From positions 36,052,479 to 36,116,478 of the forward strand of contig JACGWO010000005.1 of the NCBI GenBank assembly GCA_034509735.1: a DNA stretch of 64,000 nucleotides, given 5' to 3'. The position numbers and the translations under genes are program-made. The notes below the pieces were generated by a model, which did no database searches, was not told the origin of the DNA, and saw nothing but the letters and a program-made list of their open reading frames with translations. The DNA comes from Sesamum alatum (taxonomy: Eukaryota; Streptophyta; Magnoliopsida; Lamiales; Pedaliaceae). Below are positions 36,769-47,828 of the stretch, one piece after another; positions within the stretch are counted from its first letter, which is position 1; each line of letters begins with the position of its first letter.

Positions 36769-36810
36769 TGACGTCATCAGCAGGCCGCCTGGCAACCTTT
36801 GACCCACGTG
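36769..36810 (+). promoter_or_regulatory. Defence-type cis-element cluster upstream of the ERF gene
   Basis: Within 42 bp lie TGACGTCA (36769-36776, bZIP/TGA-type site), GCCGCC (36784-36789, core of the GCC box bound by ERFs themselves), TTGACC (36799-36804, W-box for WRKY factors) and CACGTG (36805-36810, G-box for bHLH/bZIP factors such as MYC2). These are established plant motifs. That they act on the gene 300 bp downstream is inference from position. A GCC core here would allow feedback or cross-control by group IX ERFs. Confidence 0.6.
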
Positions 36811-36984
36811 TAATAATAACCCCACTTGTTCCATGAAAACATTATGTTAAATCCTTGGCAAAATCCAACTTTTTTTTTTTTTAATTTATTTATTTTCCCT
36901 TTGTGCCCCAATCTTTTTAATAATTAATTTTTTACCCTCGTTTCTAAATCATGTTAGGTTCCTTCCAACCCTTCTTCACGAGTG

Positions 36985-36997
36985 TATATATATATAA
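36985..36997 (+). promoter_or_regulatory. Probable TATA box of the ERF gene
   Basis: A TATATATATATAA run lies about 115 bp upstream of the start codon, with a CT/CA-rich stretch ('ttgctccccacaatgg') about 25-35 bp further on that would suit a transcription start near 37015-37025. Confidence 0.55.
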
Positions 36998-37108
36998 CCT
37001 TTGTTCGGACATTTGCTCCCCACAATGGATTACTAGAAGTAGACATACTTGTAAGAAAAAAGAATACCAAAATTTCCAGCAAAAATTAGCAAGAAAAACA
37101 CATTGAAA

Positions 37109-37819
37109 ATGGATTTATATTCCTCTGTTTTTCACTCTACGAGCAATCATGAGTTCTCCTCTGATAATTCCTCGTTCAATTCATCGGAATCATCGTTCCC
37201 TTTGTGGGAATGGGATTCAGAAGCTTTCATGAATTCCCTTCCGTTCAATGAAAATGATTCCCAAGAAATGATGCTGTTCGGCGTTCTGTCGGAAGCAGCC
37301 CAAGAACCCTCGGAATCCAACTCCTCCGATCATCACAACAACGAAGAAGTGGACTCCTCGTCGGCGGAGGGAGGAGCAGCCGTGAAACCCACCAAGGAAA
37401 AGTCGTTCCGGGGCGTCAGGAAGCGGCCGTGGGGGAAGTTCGCGGCGGAGATAAGGGATTCCACGAGAAACGGGGTGAGGGTCTGGTTGGGGACGTTCGA
37501 CACGGCGGAAGCGGCGGCGATGGCTTATGACCAAGCCGCTTTCGCCATGCGTGGACCCGCCGCGATCCTCAACTTCCCGGCCGAGAGGGTGCGGGAATCT
37601 TTGCGGGAGATGAGGTGTTCCATAGAGGAGGAAGGGGATTCACCCGTGATGGCGTTGAAGAGAAAGCACTCCATGCGGCGGAGAAGAGGCGGCGGCGGCG
37701 GGAGGAAGGGGAAATCAAGGGAAGTGAAGGTGGAGAATGTGGTGGTGTTTGAGGACTTGGGCGCCGATTACTTGGAACAGCTCTTAAGTAGTTCTACTGC
37801 AAATCCTAATCTTTGGTGA
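37109..37819 (+). CDS. ERF1B: Ethylene-responsive transcription factor, ERF1/ERF1B-like (group IX)
   Basis: An intronless nuclear transcription factor of 236 residues, expected to bind GCC-box DNA and activate ethylene/jasmonate defence genes. The single AP2/ERF domain spans about residues 99-157: [20 protein letters not shown], then [19 protein letters not shown]. It keeps the ERF-type Ala and Asp (AAEIRD). The N-terminal half is Ser/Asn-rich and acidic and contains [12 protein letters not shown], a motif of ERF1-type proteins. After the domain come [12 protein letters not shown] (residues 182-193, probable nuclear signal), a Gly-rich linker, and [16 protein letters not shown] (211-226), the EDLL-type activation motif. 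Arabidopsis ERF1 is of similar length and ends in a very similar motif. I chose the ATG at 37109, the first in frame after the TATA box; the TTG six bases upstream is not a likely start. No lesions are seen. Nearest relatives could also be ERF15 or ORA59 types; group IX is firm, the exact orthologue is not. Confidence 0.93.
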   Translation: MDLYSSVFHSTSNHEFSSDNSSFNSSESSFPLWEWDSEAFMNSLPFNENDSQEMMLFGVLSEAAQEPSESNSSDHHNNEEVDSSSAEGGAAVKPTKEKSFRGVRKRPWGKFAAEIRDSTRNGVRVWLGTFDTAEAAAMAYDQAAFAMRGPAAILNFPAERVRESLREMRCSIEEEGDSPVMALKRKHSMRRRRGGGGGRKGKSREVKVENVVVFEDLGADYLEQLLSSSTANPNLW

Positions 37820-37904
37820 ATTAGAGCCAACTCTTTCTTCCTCTGTCATTTCTTGATGTTAATTAGTGTATAGGATTTGAATTTTTCTTCAATCTCCTTC
37901 TCTT

Positions 37905-38297
37905 TTTTTCTTTAATTTGATATATTACAAGATATTATAAACCTGTGTTACGAAAAGATTTAGAAATGTCTTTTTCGTCTGTATTTATACACATGTCGTG
38001 AATTTTATACACATAATGTATATATATAGAGTGTAACACAAAATACAACATTCAAGATTGAAGTTGATTTTGTGCAAGGTTTCACTTTGATTTTTTTTTT
38101 TTCTTTTATTTGATATATTACATGATATTATAAACCCGTGTTATGCAAAAAATTTAGGAATGTTTTTTTGGCTTATATTTATACATGTGGCGTAAATTTT
38201 ATACACGTAATGTGCATATATAAAGTGTAATACAAAATACAGCATCCAAGACTGAAGTTGATTTTGTGCAAGAGTTCTTTTCACTTTGATTATTTTT
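37905..38297 (+). repeat. Tandem duplication just after the ERF gene
   Basis: Two copies of a segment of about 190 bp (near 37905-38092 and 38105-38297) share 'tttgatatattacaagatattataaac', 'ttatacacatg..gt(g/a)aattttatacac' and 'gaagttgattttgtgcaag', ending 'cactttgatt'. They differ at about 10% of positions. The first copy begins about 85 bp after the stop codon, so it may lie within the 3' untranslated region. Confidence 0.8.
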
Positions 38298-38719
38298 TTC
38301 TTCTTCATGATTATTTTAAGGACCAACATAATTGATTTCGAAAAAATATTTTATTTCCTAAAACGGGTTGTTATTTAATTTTTGAAATAAAAAAAAGGTA
38401 ACCATTCATTACAAAACTATGGGTGGAAGAAACAAACCGACTCAACTGTTGATTAGTTGTATGGTAGTAAAAAAGTCGCACTATCAAGAGAAAAGAACAA
38501 GAATCATGATACATCATTATATTACATCATTCTTTCTAATTAATATTAATAATATATACAAACGTACAATTATTGAGATATTGTCCCAAGGGGAAGAAAA
38601 AAGTAAAAATGCCTATGGAAACAAGACAAAGCGGGCATGCCCAGGATTAGGTTTTGAAATAAATATTAAAATTATTGTAAGAATTCGTATATTCTTAATC
38701 AATTCGGGGTATTATTTAA

Positions 38720-39145
38720 GGCTTAAATGTATTTTTTTCGTAATTTAGGTTATTTGATATTTTCGTTCTTTAATTTTGTAGGATAGCATTGTTGACCTGT
38801 ATTTTTTTAATTTCGTGAGTTTATTCCCTTTTCCCGCCGAAATTTGCCCCTTTCGTCGGAAAATACATGTGCCGCTCATGTGATATTTTAAAATTTGCGC
38901 TTTTGATCTTATTTTTGTCTTTAACTTTTAGGGTAGTATTTTGGTTCTAAAACTTTATTAATTTTTGTAATTTCGGTTCTTTTTATTGCCGGAGTTCACC
39001 CTTCTTGCCATGGAGGTGAACTCCGATAAATAATAGGCTGAAATTGTAAAAATAAAACATATATAGGATCAAAATGCTACCCTAAAAAGTTAAAGAACGA
39101 AAATACTAAATGACTTATATTATGGGACTAAAATACATTTAATCC
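38720..39145. mobile_element. Mutator-type miniature element, worn flanks
   Basis: The left arm GGCTTAAATGTATTTTTTTC is mirrored by the right end (reversed: GGATTAAATGTATTTTAGTC). Inner arms also mirror ('tttgatattttcgttctttaa'). The flanks TATTATTTA and TATTGCTTA agree at 7 of 9. Confidence 0.6.
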
Positions 39146-39595
39146 TATTGCTTAATTAACAAAATTAGGGTTAATTTAATTATCATGGCAAAATTAGGGG
39201 TTTGGCTAAACTTCAAAATTCCTCAAAGCATCTTATATTATATTTAAAAGCTTTTAAAATATTAAATTGGTATGCATTTCTTATTCTCTCTCTCTCATTA
39301 TAAGACTAAAAGTAAGATATTATATCACTTATATATTTGTGTTAATATTCAACTAGTATAAATGTTAATATTATGTTGATACAAAAGTTTAGATAATAAT
39401 TCGTCAATCTTTTACTTTCATTAAGAAAAATATCTATTAAATTTTTATTTGACGTTAAAATAATGTGTACTATTTATGAAAGTATTTTAAATATATTTAG
39501 ACACAAAATATGTCAAGCAATAACTATTTATTTGATACTTATGGTATGATCATGTCCTTCTGGTCATTTAACCAATAAAAAGACTCACTAGAAAA

Positions 39596-39878
39596 AAATT
39601 CACTATTGGCTACGGCTTAAAATCATGGTTATTAACCATGATTAAATAAAAACCGTTGTAAAAACCTAGATTATCCACCATAAAAACTCTTTTTGCCATG
39701 GTTATGAACCATAGCAAATATTTTTGTCATGGCTTTTAACCATGACAAATATTTTAGCCACACTCGCAAATACTACAGCCAATAACCATTGTATAACCAT
39801 GGTGAATGACTATTCACTAGAGTTATTTATTTTAACCATGGTAATTAAGCATGGTTAAATATTAAATTTTTTCTAGTG
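39596..39878. mobile_element. CACTA-type miniature element
   Basis: It starts CACTAGAAAAAAATTCAC and ends ATTTTTTCTAGTG, with ACT on both sides. Both termini are perfect inverted copies over 13 bp. It lies about 1.8 kb downstream of the ERF stop codon. Confidence 0.88.
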
Positions 39879-40465
39879 ACTTTATTATACAAAACACCCT
39901 AACATTTTATAAAATAAGAAATATCTAATTATTTTATCCAAATATTTTATAAAATTTAAAAACTAGTTCACTGTCGTTCGAATCAGATCATACATCTTAC
40001 AATAAGAAATTATGATAAAAGTAGATTAAGAGGGTGTTTTCCTAAGCTGTTGAATCTTACAAGATGTTTTAGGAATTTATAAGATGTTGAATTTTATTTT
40101 AAAAATAATCAATACTTCACGTACAAATGATAAGATATTTAAATAGTTCCTATGTAAATTAAAGAAATTTGCCGACGCTAACGTCCATATGTACACACAC
40201 AGCTTTCTTAAATTAGCAACGTATACTCTAATCCCACTTGTGTTACTACCTTTTTAGAGTTAATTAAACTAATCACACTAGATAATTATTCATATTAATT
40301 GTTAGTTAAGAATTAAAAAAACCACTTGCTACACTTGCACTACCTAATCACGTAGATATGATCTATATGGCCTATAATAACTGGGGCCATGTACATGATT
40401 TTTTGCCAAAAAAATATCTGTGTAGACACCTATGTTAATATTCATGAATAAATAAATTAAAACTA
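39879..40465. other. Gene-free stretch
   Basis: AT-rich sequence with no gene or repeat end that I can support. Confidence 0.5.
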
Positions 40466-40892
40466 GGGTGAATTAGAATGACTTTACATGAGGTTTGGCA
40501 TAACTACCAATATCCCTTATTGTTTTAAAAATTATAAATACCCCCTGAAGTTTGTAATCGTCTAACAAATAAATCACTTCCATCCATTTTTATGGATGAA
40601 CTGACCAAAATACCCTTATGCGAATTGAATTATTTTTTAAAATTTTCTGAATTTTTTTGGACAAAAATGTGCAGGAAGAAGGTTCTTACGTTTTTTATAC
40701 AGATGATCAATAATGCAATTTGCATCGGTTGGTTTTTCTACAAACTTTTTAAAAAAACTCAAGGACAAAATAAACCATTTCAAGTCCTTGATTAAAAATA
40801 ACAAACCTCGGGAAAGTATTTATAATTTTTAAATTTATAAAAAAATATCTATAATCATGTCAAATCTTAATAAAAATCATTGTAATTCACCT
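40466..40892. mobile_element. Mutator-type miniature element, exact 9-bp duplication
   Basis: The left end is GGGTGAATTAGAATGAC; the right end, reversed, is AGGTGAATTACAATGAT. Both flanks read TTAAAACTA (40457-40465 and 40893-40901). The inner sequence defines the commonest family of the window, with fragments at 1630, 2391, 3431, 27027 and 45390, and a second complete copy at 58830. Confidence 0.85.
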
Positions 40893-40902
40893 TTAAAACT
40901 AA

Positions 40903-42594
40903 GGGATAATTACATTTACACCCCCTGACCTATTGCTCATTTACAGAAACCACCCCTGCCTTTTCAAAAATTACAGAAACCACCCCTGGCAAACTTTTCC
41001 AGCCAAAAAAATTGCCGGAATGATGATGTCATTTGTCAAAGTCAACAAAAATCCGAAAGTACCCCCATTGACCCAGTCAAAGATAAATTTGATTTTTCAT
41101 GGACCAAAATGCCCCCAGGGGGTGTTTCTGTAATTACCAGAAGTATAGGGGGTGTCAAAGTAATATTTCTGTAATTTTTATATCTATTTTCTGCTGCTAG
41201 CTGAATGTTATTCCACCCAAAAATGGCTTCCTCAATTTATATCAGTCTATAATTCAATTGAAAAACAAAAGACTAAATATAATTTCTTGAAATGTTCACT
41301 AAATCATCATTCATTCATAATCATAACATTTGTAGGATAGTTACAATCAGAAATTGTTTATACTCTTTATAAGGTTACATTAGACCCTTGAACAATGTAA
41401 TCCCCTAAAGACAGTCATTTCTATAGAAAAAGGCCTGCACGGCAGCCTAATCAGAAGCAAAAACCTGCACAATGTATAATCAAGATTTTTGGTTGCACAC
41501 CATATATTCCCAAGCAAAAAGCAACAAAAAGTGTCTTGTTCATCAAACATGTGCAAGACGATGTCATACCTCCTTCTTGCCATCACTGCCAAAGAAAAAA
41601 AAAAGAGATCCAATTTCAGAAACTTAAATCCCAACACACGAAAAAAAAAAAATAGCAAATACAATACATTCAACAAAAACTTTAGCAAATACAATACATT
41701 CATTAAATTTTGTGGAAAATGCAATATATCCAGATTCTAAATGTCTAAGTGCAACTCAAGATAATTCCTTTCTCAATGCAATCAGACATTTGAAAAGGAA
41801 TTTTTTTTTACAGAATATACAAACAAAATGCTACTTTATTAAATGCACATCATGCATTTGAAAAAGAAAAATATTTACTGATGCACAAAATGCTACTTTA
41901 TCAAATGCACATCATACATTTGAAAAGGAAAAATATTAACTACTGTGATGAAGAAAATAGACTCTGATGAGGGAAAATGGACTTTCAACATTCTTCAAGG
42001 GTTTGTAGCTACAAAATCAACGAACTCTAACAAAAATTCGAGCAAACATCAAATCCCCAAAAATATGAACTATAAATTCCTAAATCTCATTTCTTCCTCA
42101 ACAACCCATCAAGAAAAAAACAACAAGAAATACTTTATTTCAAAACAAAAATACTAAGAGAGAAAGAAAATGAAGCTTTTAAAATGGATAGAGTACCTAT
42201 GAGGTAGAGAGAGAGTCTTCTTCTCTGCACTTTACTTTGTAGTATATTTCATCCTTCTTCCACTCGATCGGCCGGTGAAAATGGCACTTGAAAAATGGAA
42301 GAAATGGGTTTTCTTTTGGGAGTTATGAGAGAAGAGAAGGAAACAATAGGCGGGAGAGTATTTTTGCCTTTGATATTCTAAGAGGGCAAAAAGGTCACAA
42401 TACAAAACTTTTTGTTAATCTTTTTTCTTTTCTTTTTTTTATCAGTCACTGGCAGGGTAATTTTGATATTTTACAATTTTCGACAATTTTTTTGGCCGGA
42501 AAAATTTGCCAGGGGTGGTTTTTGTAATTTTTGAAAAGACAAGGATGGTTTCTGTAAATAAGCAATAGGTCAGGGGTGTAAATGTAATTATCCC
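40903..42594. mobile_element. Large non-autonomous Mutator-type element, 1.7 kb
   Basis: Inverted ends of about 100 bp start GGGATAATTACATTTACACC on both strands and run through 'tgacctattgct...acagaaaccacccctg'. Both flanks are TAAAACTAA (40894-40902 and 42595-42603). No MURA-type transposase is seen in the 1.4-kb core. On the minus strand the core near 42160-42290 looks like a transcribed leader ending at a donor-like 'cctcataggtact', which could be a captured gene start or the element's own promoter. The 114-codon minus-strand frame at 41380-41724 has no recognisable domain. Confidence 0.8.
41823..41945 (+). repeat. Two-copy tandem repeat, about 62 bp each
   Basis: 'acaaaatgctactttatyaaatgcacatcatrcatttgaaaargaaaaatatt' occurs twice in a row inside the 1.7-kb element. 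Confidence 0.85.
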
Positions 42595-42876
42595 TAAAAC
42601 TAATGTAAGATTATGGGCCATGGTCATAGATCCTGCCAGGTGGCCCCCTGTACTAGACTTAGTTTCGTGCACAAGATATGGTCAACTTGGATTCAGTTTA
42701 ATTTTTATTTTTATTTTTATTTTAAATATATGATTTAATTAGAGCGTATTAAATATTAATTGGGGAGAATTTCGGCTTTAGAATTCTACAAGGAATTTTT
42801 CGAAAGTTCCATAGTTTGGTTGCTTGACAGAAGTTGGTACGTGGTAAGGTGGCCAATTGCGTTACTTTATTTTTTT

Positions 42877-43113
42877 GAGATAATTATATTTACGCCCCTT
42901 AACTATCATTAGAAAAACTATAACATTTAATCATAATTAATTAGTATGATTAATACTAAATAGTTATAGTGAATAATTATTAATCACGGTTACGCAACGG
43001 TTTTCGATCGTAATCTTTGGGGTTGTCAGAGATGATTTCTGTAATTATATAAAAAATATAGGATTAATTTGTATAAGTAAACCGTAAGTAAAGAATGTAA
43101 ATGTAATTATTTT
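42877..43113. mobile_element. Mutator-type miniature element with nested CACTA fragment
   Basis: The left end GAGATAATTATATTTACGCC matches the 30347-30616 family. The right end is 'aaatgtaattatttt' with the CCC decayed. The flanks TATTTTTTT and TATTATTTT agree at 8 of 9. A CACTA-family fragment (42907-43020) lies inside. Confidence 0.6.
42907..43020. mobile_element. CACTA-type miniature element, left half only
   Basis: It starts CATTAGAAAAACTATAACAT and follows the 31993-32296 copy ('tagtatgattaatactaaatag', 'attaatcacgg') for about 110 bp, then stops. The right half is deleted. Confidence 0.6.
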
Positions 43114-44069
43114 TATTATTTTTATTAATATATATATATATATATATACACAATATGAGCAAATTTTTCAATCATGGGCGGGGCTTCTTATATATATATA
43201 TTATTGTTATATTCTGGCATAAATTTGTAGTATTTTATAAAATAAATTATTCCGTACATTACAATGAGTACATCTTAAAAATTGCGATACAATATTATTG
43301 CTATCAGTTGTGGTCAAATTGATCGGTGTAAAAATTGAAATTATTCAGTATTATGGTTAATCCATATTTGTCATGAGATATGGTCTTAACTGTTATCACA
43401 ATATAAGTCTTGATTATTGTCATGATACGATAAATAAATCATTATACACGTGTCACTAATTATTTTTAATAATAAATTAATCCACAACTTTTTTTGTCAT
43501 CAATTCATGCTAGTAAAACAACTTTATAAACTAACAGTCACTATTTATTTATTTGTCGATAGAACTAACAGTCACTATTACAACCAGAAAATTCATTATT
43601 GTGTGATAAATAAAACTTCTTATCACAAGAAAAAAAAAATATTTATAATTGACTGAGACATGCATAGTGAAAGAATATTGAATTTATTATGTATTTCATA
43701 AGACAAAAGTTAAAACCACAGTCTTATTTGAAATAATTATGCACGTCACAACAGATTAACAAATAATTGACACGTGGTTAATTAATTTCTAATGTGCCTA
43801 AGCAACACAATTTGGTGTACCTTCAATTCAAATCAAAGTCCTAATTCTCGCTTGTTAGATAAATGTTGCTTTATAATTGAACTTTACAATTAATTAATTA
43901 ATTAATTCTGCGGCCAAATCACAGTTTCCTCCCAGCTTCCAGATAATTAAGTGAATGTAGTCACCTTCAGGGGAAATAATTAGGTAGTAATTAATATATT
44001 TAAATGAGGTTTCCTTTCTATGTTTCTCACCCCTTCTTTTGGACTCTATTAAGTGTTTATATATATATA
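43114..44069. other. Gene-free stretch
   Basis: AT-rich. Contains (TA)n at about 43130-43149 and a palindromic TTAATTAATTAATTAATT run near 43890. No gene supported. Confidence 0.5.
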
Positions 44070-44346
44070 CTAATCGTCGTTGCACGCGGTCCTCACGAGC
44101 ATATAAAAAGAACTGTGTGAGATGTACAAAAAAAAAATTATGAAGGAATGAAAAAAAAAAAGAGTTAGTAAGAAGAAAGAAACATGGAGTGATGTGAGAG
44201 AAACGTGGAGTAGTGGGTTGAGAGAAAAAAATAATAAAATTAGTTTTCTGACCAATAGCTTTTTTAAGGATAGAAGATGATTGAAGGGTAAATTTGGGCA
44301 TTCAAAAGTTGGTACGCCAAAAGGTTTGCTTTTATAATAGTATAAA
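44070..44346 (-). mobile_element. Small non-autonomous Helitron, second family
   Basis: On the minus strand it starts as a worn TTTATACTATTATAAAAGC and ends GTGCAACGACGATTAG followed by T (CTRR with C to T). Related to 35064-35424. The open minus-strand frames here (43894-44301) span the repeat and are not genes. Confidence 0.6.
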
Positions 44347-44589
44347 TATATATATATATATTTGTTATATTATTTTTATGATTAATTGAGTAGCCGCATT
44401 CTACACATTATATAAATGAATATATTGAGATATTAGTATTAAATGATTATGTTCTCTAATAGTTTAAATTTAGATGAGGTGATCATTTAACATGGTATAA
44501 GAGTATGGTCAAATAAGATGTGATGAGTTTGAATCTTCTTGTAACCCTTTTATAAAGAAAGGTTCAACAGCAGGATTTACACGTGCGAA

Positions 44590-44880
44590 CACTAGAAAAA
44601 ATATGACATTTAACCATGACCAGTTGCATGGTTAAAATAAAATAATTGTGGTAAATAGTTATTGAGAACGATCATTCAATATTTTATTGATAATAATTTT
44701 TGTGAGGGTGGCTAAAACATTTATTATAATAAAAGCCATGCGATTGTTTCGGTCATGGCTAAGAGCCACGACAAATAATTTTGTCATGGTGAATAAAGTA
44801 TACTTTTGCATCAATTTTATTTAATCGTGATTGTAATAATTATTTACTATGCCTTTTAGAGCATAGCAATTAAGATTTTA
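44590..44880. mobile_element. CACTA-type miniature element, right end decayed
   Basis: It starts CACTAGAAAAAATATGAC and carries the family core ('taaccatgaccagttgcatgg', 'gtcatggtgaataaa'). The right end near 44880 no longer shows CTAGTG. Confidence 0.65.
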
Positions 44881-45389
44881 GTATTCAAATCCAAAACCCC
44901 TTATTTAGCCACTCTTATACACTATTAAACAACCACATTATCTAAAATGTTAAACTATTAGTGAGGAAAATTATTTAATATTAGTAATTTTGCATCAATT
45001 AACAGGCTTGCAATTAATAATTTTATAAATATCAATCGTTAACAACTAATTGATTTAATAACTTTGTTTTGATGGTTGATGTATATTTAATACTACTGCA
45101 CTTTAAGGTTACATCATCACTTTCATTAAATTAAATATTATTTAATCGACAAATTGGGCCATCTTCGATTTCTTAAAGTGGGCTTAAGCCCATTGGAAAC
45201 GTTTAATAGGCTACTAAAATTGGGCTAAGGAATTGGATCCGTTTATTACATTTCCACCAAAATGAGTAAGAGTAAATATAAATTTAACATTAAATTAAAC
45301 CTAATCACTGTAGGATGACAATAGCGCGGGTATGGTTAGGTATATCTATGTCTACTATTTATTAGGGAAAAATTATTAATTTATTTTTT
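44881..45389. other. Gene-free stretch
   Basis: AT-rich and without a supported gene. A GGGCTTAAGCCC palindrome lies near 45182, too short to classify. Confidence 0.5.
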
Positions 45390-45803
45390 GGATAAATTAC
45401 AATCACGTCTCCTGAGGTTTGATATAATTACAAATACTCACTTGTTGTTTGAAAAATTGCAAATACTCCCGGAGCTTTGTAATTTTTAACCAAAAGCTTG
45501 AAATTATCCATTTTGTCATTGAAATTTTTATTAAATTATAGAATAATAAATTACATTATTGCTCCACTATGTAAAAAACTAATAAACCTCTTCCTGCGCA
45601 TTGTAATCAAAATAAATTTAAGAATTAAATAAAAAATAATTCAGTGCACAAGAGCATTTTGGTCAGTTTACTCATAAAAATAGATGGAAATGAGTTATTT
45701 GTTAGATAGTTACAAACCTCAGGGGGTTATTTGTAATTTTTCAAACAACGAGGGAGTATTTATAATTATACCAAACCTCAAGGACGATAGCTGTAATTTA
45801 CCC
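45390..45803. mobile_element. Mutator-type miniature element, ambiguous flanks
   Basis: GGATAAATTACAATCACGTC at the left and CTGTAATTTACCC at the right; the interior is the 40466 family in the opposite orientation. The flanks are T-rich, so a 9-bp duplication cannot be judged. Confidence 0.7.
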
Positions 45804-46623
45804 ATTTTTTTTATAAAAAATTATTTTAGTCCTTCACTTTTCATTTTTAGTTGCACATAAACTTGGAAATTCTATATTGTTGGGCAATTATTCAGATGTA
45901 TGTTCACACAATTAATTTTAAATTTTTAAAATTAATTATTATTTAAAAAGTAAATTTGTTAATTGAATAAATAGAAAATATTAAAAAACAGAATAATGTT
46001 ATGAGAATTTTTTTTTGATATTTATCATGAGAAATTATTAAAAAAAGTGAGAAACGAAAAACAGAAATAGGACCAAAAAAAATTGAAGACACCAGAATGG
46101 CACTATTAAATTATATAAAAGTATAGATAATAACTTGATTAATGATATATTAATACATCTTCAAGGACTAATTTAAAATAAATTGAAAAGAAAGAAACTA
46201 ATTTAAAATTAATGTAAAAAATTATGGACTAAAATGAATTTTATTCCTATTTATTTAGACCCAACCCCCTAAAATAACTACTTTTGATTGTCATAATATT
46301 GATTGATTAACAAGATAACTATATCAATTTGTTCGCGCAATTATTTTCTGCCCATGTACATTTAAAAATATTACATTTTATCGATTTTGATAAGTTATTA
46401 TTTATTTTTATCTAAACGTTATCATAATTGAAAATCACCTGGTTGATGTTTCAAATTTTTGGTCTGTTATTTTTTTTAATTTATTTTCTCAACTTGCAAT
46501 ATTCTCTCTCTCTCTCTCTCTCAGTCTCTCCTTCTGTGTTTTTTTAATTTTTTTTCTTCTTCTCACTCTTCTTTCAATAACTCTCCACAACTTTTATCTT
46601 ATTACTACTTTTTGTTTATTTAA

Positions 46624-46659
<36 letters not shown>

Positions 46660-46911
46660 AAAAATAATAATTATATTATTTAAGTTTTAAATTAATTGCA
46701 CACATATCTAGCACCACATCCACATAGAGCCAGGCTGATTCTGGGGCCTCTCCGAAGGGGACTCTGTCGGCGATCCACAGCCACCAGAATGCTACAAACT
46801 TAACGACAGGGTTGCCGGCCGCACAGAAAGGCGATGTGGTGACTGGGACAGAGGAGGGGCAGGTCGAGCGGAGAATTTCAGACATGGGGTGGGGAACTAT
46901 CGAGGTAAGGG
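45804..46911. other. Gene-free stretch with microsatellites
   Basis: (CT)n at 46504-46522 and (TA)n at 46627-46655. A Helitron-like 5' end on the minus strand (TCTATACTTTTATATAATTT) sits at about 46130, but I cannot find its partner 3' end. From about 46730 the base composition turns GC-rich, which may be the start of the LINE's 5' region. Confidence 0.45.
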
Positions 46912-47545
46912 TAGGGGTGGCAATCCAACCTGGACCCGGCAATATTCGCCCTGGACCTGCCCCTAATGGGGTCCAAAAAATTATAGACGGGGCGGGTAAT
47001 GGGTCCTAAGAATTAGGACCGGACCGGGTCCGGGACGGGTCCCGGGTCCTTAAGGACCCGCTCCGGACCCGCCCCGTTTAAATATATATATATATTTCTC
47101 TTTTATTTTATTATGGTAGAATAAACACTAAAAAATATTGTACCATTTAATTTATTTATTATTAGGTATATGTTCAATAGTTGATGAATTGAAAAATTGT
47201 CCCACAATAATTAACGATGAGAAAGACGACGAAGTTGTTACTAATGTATAATCAATAATTTAATATGAATTGTTTGAGTTGTTCTATTATGAACAAATTT
47301 ATTTGTACTTGAAATTTTTTTTCGACTTTAATTTGAATTAGATCATGAATAATTAATTTTATTTGTAATTGATAGATTAAATTTAATTTTTTTTTAATTT
47401 GTAGAACAAATAAAAAAATAATTTTTTTTTAAAAAAATCGGGTCTACCAGGTTAGACCCGCCTCGGCGAGTTTTGTACCGGGACGGGGCGGGGAGGGGCG
47501 GGTCCCGGGTTTAAAAATAACCGGTGTGGGGCGGGTCCCGGGTCT
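46912..47545. mobile_element. GC-ended inverted-repeat element, hAT-like, in the LINE 5' region
   Basis: Both arms are rich in 'gacccgggtcc' and 'cggggcggg' motifs in inverted arrangement (46940-47075 and 47440-47545) around an AT-rich middle. The start GGGGTGGCAAT is typical of a plant hAT miniature family. Exact termini and the 8-bp duplication are not resolved. Confidence 0.45.
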
Positions 47546-47828
47546 TCCCCGGAGTTAGTGGGTGGGAATATGTGGTGGATACGGGAATTTCCACGGTGGG
47601 GGAAGGAAGGGAGTTGGTGGCGGTTCCAGTTATGTTCATGGAGAGGCCGGGGGCGGGTCGAGGGGGAGGGGAGGGTGGGGCCGACGAGGGGGTCGAAATG
47701 GGGGGTGGAACTGGGAAAGCGGAAAAGGGGTGGGTGGTTGGTGAACGTCCGTTGATTCGAGTGTTGGTGGATGAGGACACTGATATACCTGTATCGGCGG
47801 AGGTTGCGGAGCAACCCTGCCGGTACCA

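Noticed and set aside
37217..37534. 105-codon frame antisense to the ERF gene
   Set aside because: Shadow of the GC-rich AP2 coding region; the plus strand has an unmistakable ERF domain.
43894..44301. 135-codon open frame on the minus strand
   Set aside because: Covers most of a Helitron-type repeat; no domain, and the residue pattern follows the purine runs of the repeat.
44470..44500. Possible LTR end plus primer-binding site ('aacatggtataagag')
   Set aside because: Resembles the TGGTATCAGAGC primer-binding site next to an LTR end, but has mismatches and no LTR or coding sequence around it.
45381..45812. 9-bp target duplication for the 45390 element
   Set aside because: The flanks are T-rich (TTATTTTTT and ATTTTTTTT), so any match is uninformative.
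46676..46942. 88-codon minus-strand frame with a plausible-looking sequence (VAFWWLWIADRVPFGEAPES)
   Set aside because: It has a GC-rich, protein-like look, but I cannot assign a family. It may be antisense to a LINE ORF1 remnant. Left uncalled for lack of support.
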